Assembly: GCA_044221335.1 (NCBI GenBank)
Contig: JBGAPI010000065.1
Coordinates: 1-24,317 of the forward strand
Direction: 5' to 3'
Source: JBGAPI01 sp044221335
Lineage (GTDB): Bacteria > Pseudomonadota > Gammaproteobacteria > Xanthomonadales > Ahniellaceae
Length of the DNA: 24,317 bases
Under the pieces are notes generated by a model. The model was not told the origin of the DNA. It saw only the letters and a list, made by a program, of their open reading frames with translations, and searched no databases. A program made the translations under genes and the position numbers. Of this stretch, positions 24,182-24,317 are shown piece by piece. Every line of letters begins with the position of its first letter. The first letter of the stretch is position 1.

Positions 24182-24317
24182 GGAAGGTCTGAACAAGTCC
24201 CTGTGATTATGCTCTGATCCAACCTTCGCCGTGAGCAGGTCGACCGCATGTCGCAGATGAGCTTCGGGGACGCCGAGTACGCCGGGAAGCGCAAGCTGAC
24301 GCGGCGCGAGGTGTTCC
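24182..24317 (+). mobile_element. Left end of a second, IS5-family-like insertion sequence, cut by the window edge
   Basis: Directly after the CTAG that ends the IS1634-like element, the sequence GGAAGGTCTGAACAAGTCC looks like an IS5-group terminal end, and a transposase N-terminus follows 66 bp later. IS5-group elements commonly insert at CTAG-like 4-bp sites, so CTAG 24178-24181 fits its target. The exact left end cannot be fixed without the right end, which is outside the window. Confidence 0.7.
24248..24317 (+). CDS. IS5-family transposase, N-terminal 23 residues only
   Basis: The frame begins MSQMSFGDAEYAGKRKLTRR and runs off the window. The string 'MSF.DAEYAGKRK.TRRE.F' is the standard opening of IS5-family (IS1182/IS5-group-like) transposases. 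Either ATG 24248 or ATG 24257 may be the start; the frame is closed by TGA at 24215. Nothing shows it to be broken within the visible part. Confidence 0.8.
   Translation, partial: MSQMSFGDAEYAGKRKLTRREVF

Overview
The window is a high-GC, gene-dense chromosomal segment from a gammaproteobacterium, most likely the Lysobacterales/Xanthomonadales (Rhodanobacteraceae- or Lysobacteraceae-like). The evidence is the strong G/C bias at third codon positions, GTAG- and GGAG-headed REP hairpins of the kind known from Stenotrophomonas and Xanthomonas, a divergent queG/nnr pair, many GTG starts, and a secreted protein ending in VFDDGLE. The order is inferred; no rRNA or tRNA gene was seen.

Layout. (1) 1-480: a five-copy 68-bp REP array. 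(2) 482-5444: a transmembrane Ser/Thr kinase with a large repeated extracytoplasmic region, a translationally coupled exported Pro/Thr-rich partner, and a divergent orphan solute-binding protein. (3) 5549-8244: an NtrC-type regulator and its histidine kinase, overlapping by GTGA. (4) 8347-8507: a CCCGTCATTGCGAG-type repeat between that operon and an NdvA-like glucan exporter (8663-10441). (5) 10735-13217: cysG facing a TPR protein across a 47-bp REP array. (6) 13360-16416: queG and nnr diverge from a 20-bp gap, with a small unknown gene after nnr. (7) 16503-18515: an exported protein with ten C-x5-C repeats. (8) 18698-21311: a NarL-type response regulator divergent from a 3-hydroxybutyrate oligomer hydrolase lipoprotein. 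(9) 21666-24317: a small exported protein whose stop codon abuts an intact IS1634-like element, followed by the start of an IS5-like element.

The most unusual material is regulatory. In the 20-bp queG/nnr gap, one AGTATACT palindrome puts TATACT exactly 6 nt before the start codon on both strands, which is the geometry for two leaderless mRNAs. In the regulator/hydrolase gap, arms of 27 bp (23 matching) reach into both start codons and are centred on an inner TGGACC-TT-GGTCCA palindrome; both genes again have a TANNNT hexamer 6 nt before the start. GTAG-type repeat heads also appear to supply the TAG stop codons of three genes. Among proteins, the ten-rung Cys-repeat protein and the kinase with about five 104-residue sensor repeats stand out.

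Likely functions are signalling (Ser/Thr kinase, NtrC two-component pair, orphan NarL regulator), envelope export (glucan ABC exporter), cofactor and tRNA metabolism (siroheme, queuosine, NAD(P)HX repair) and polyhydroxybutyrate oligomer use. Apart from the operons noted, the genes look like separate transcription units divided by REP elements.
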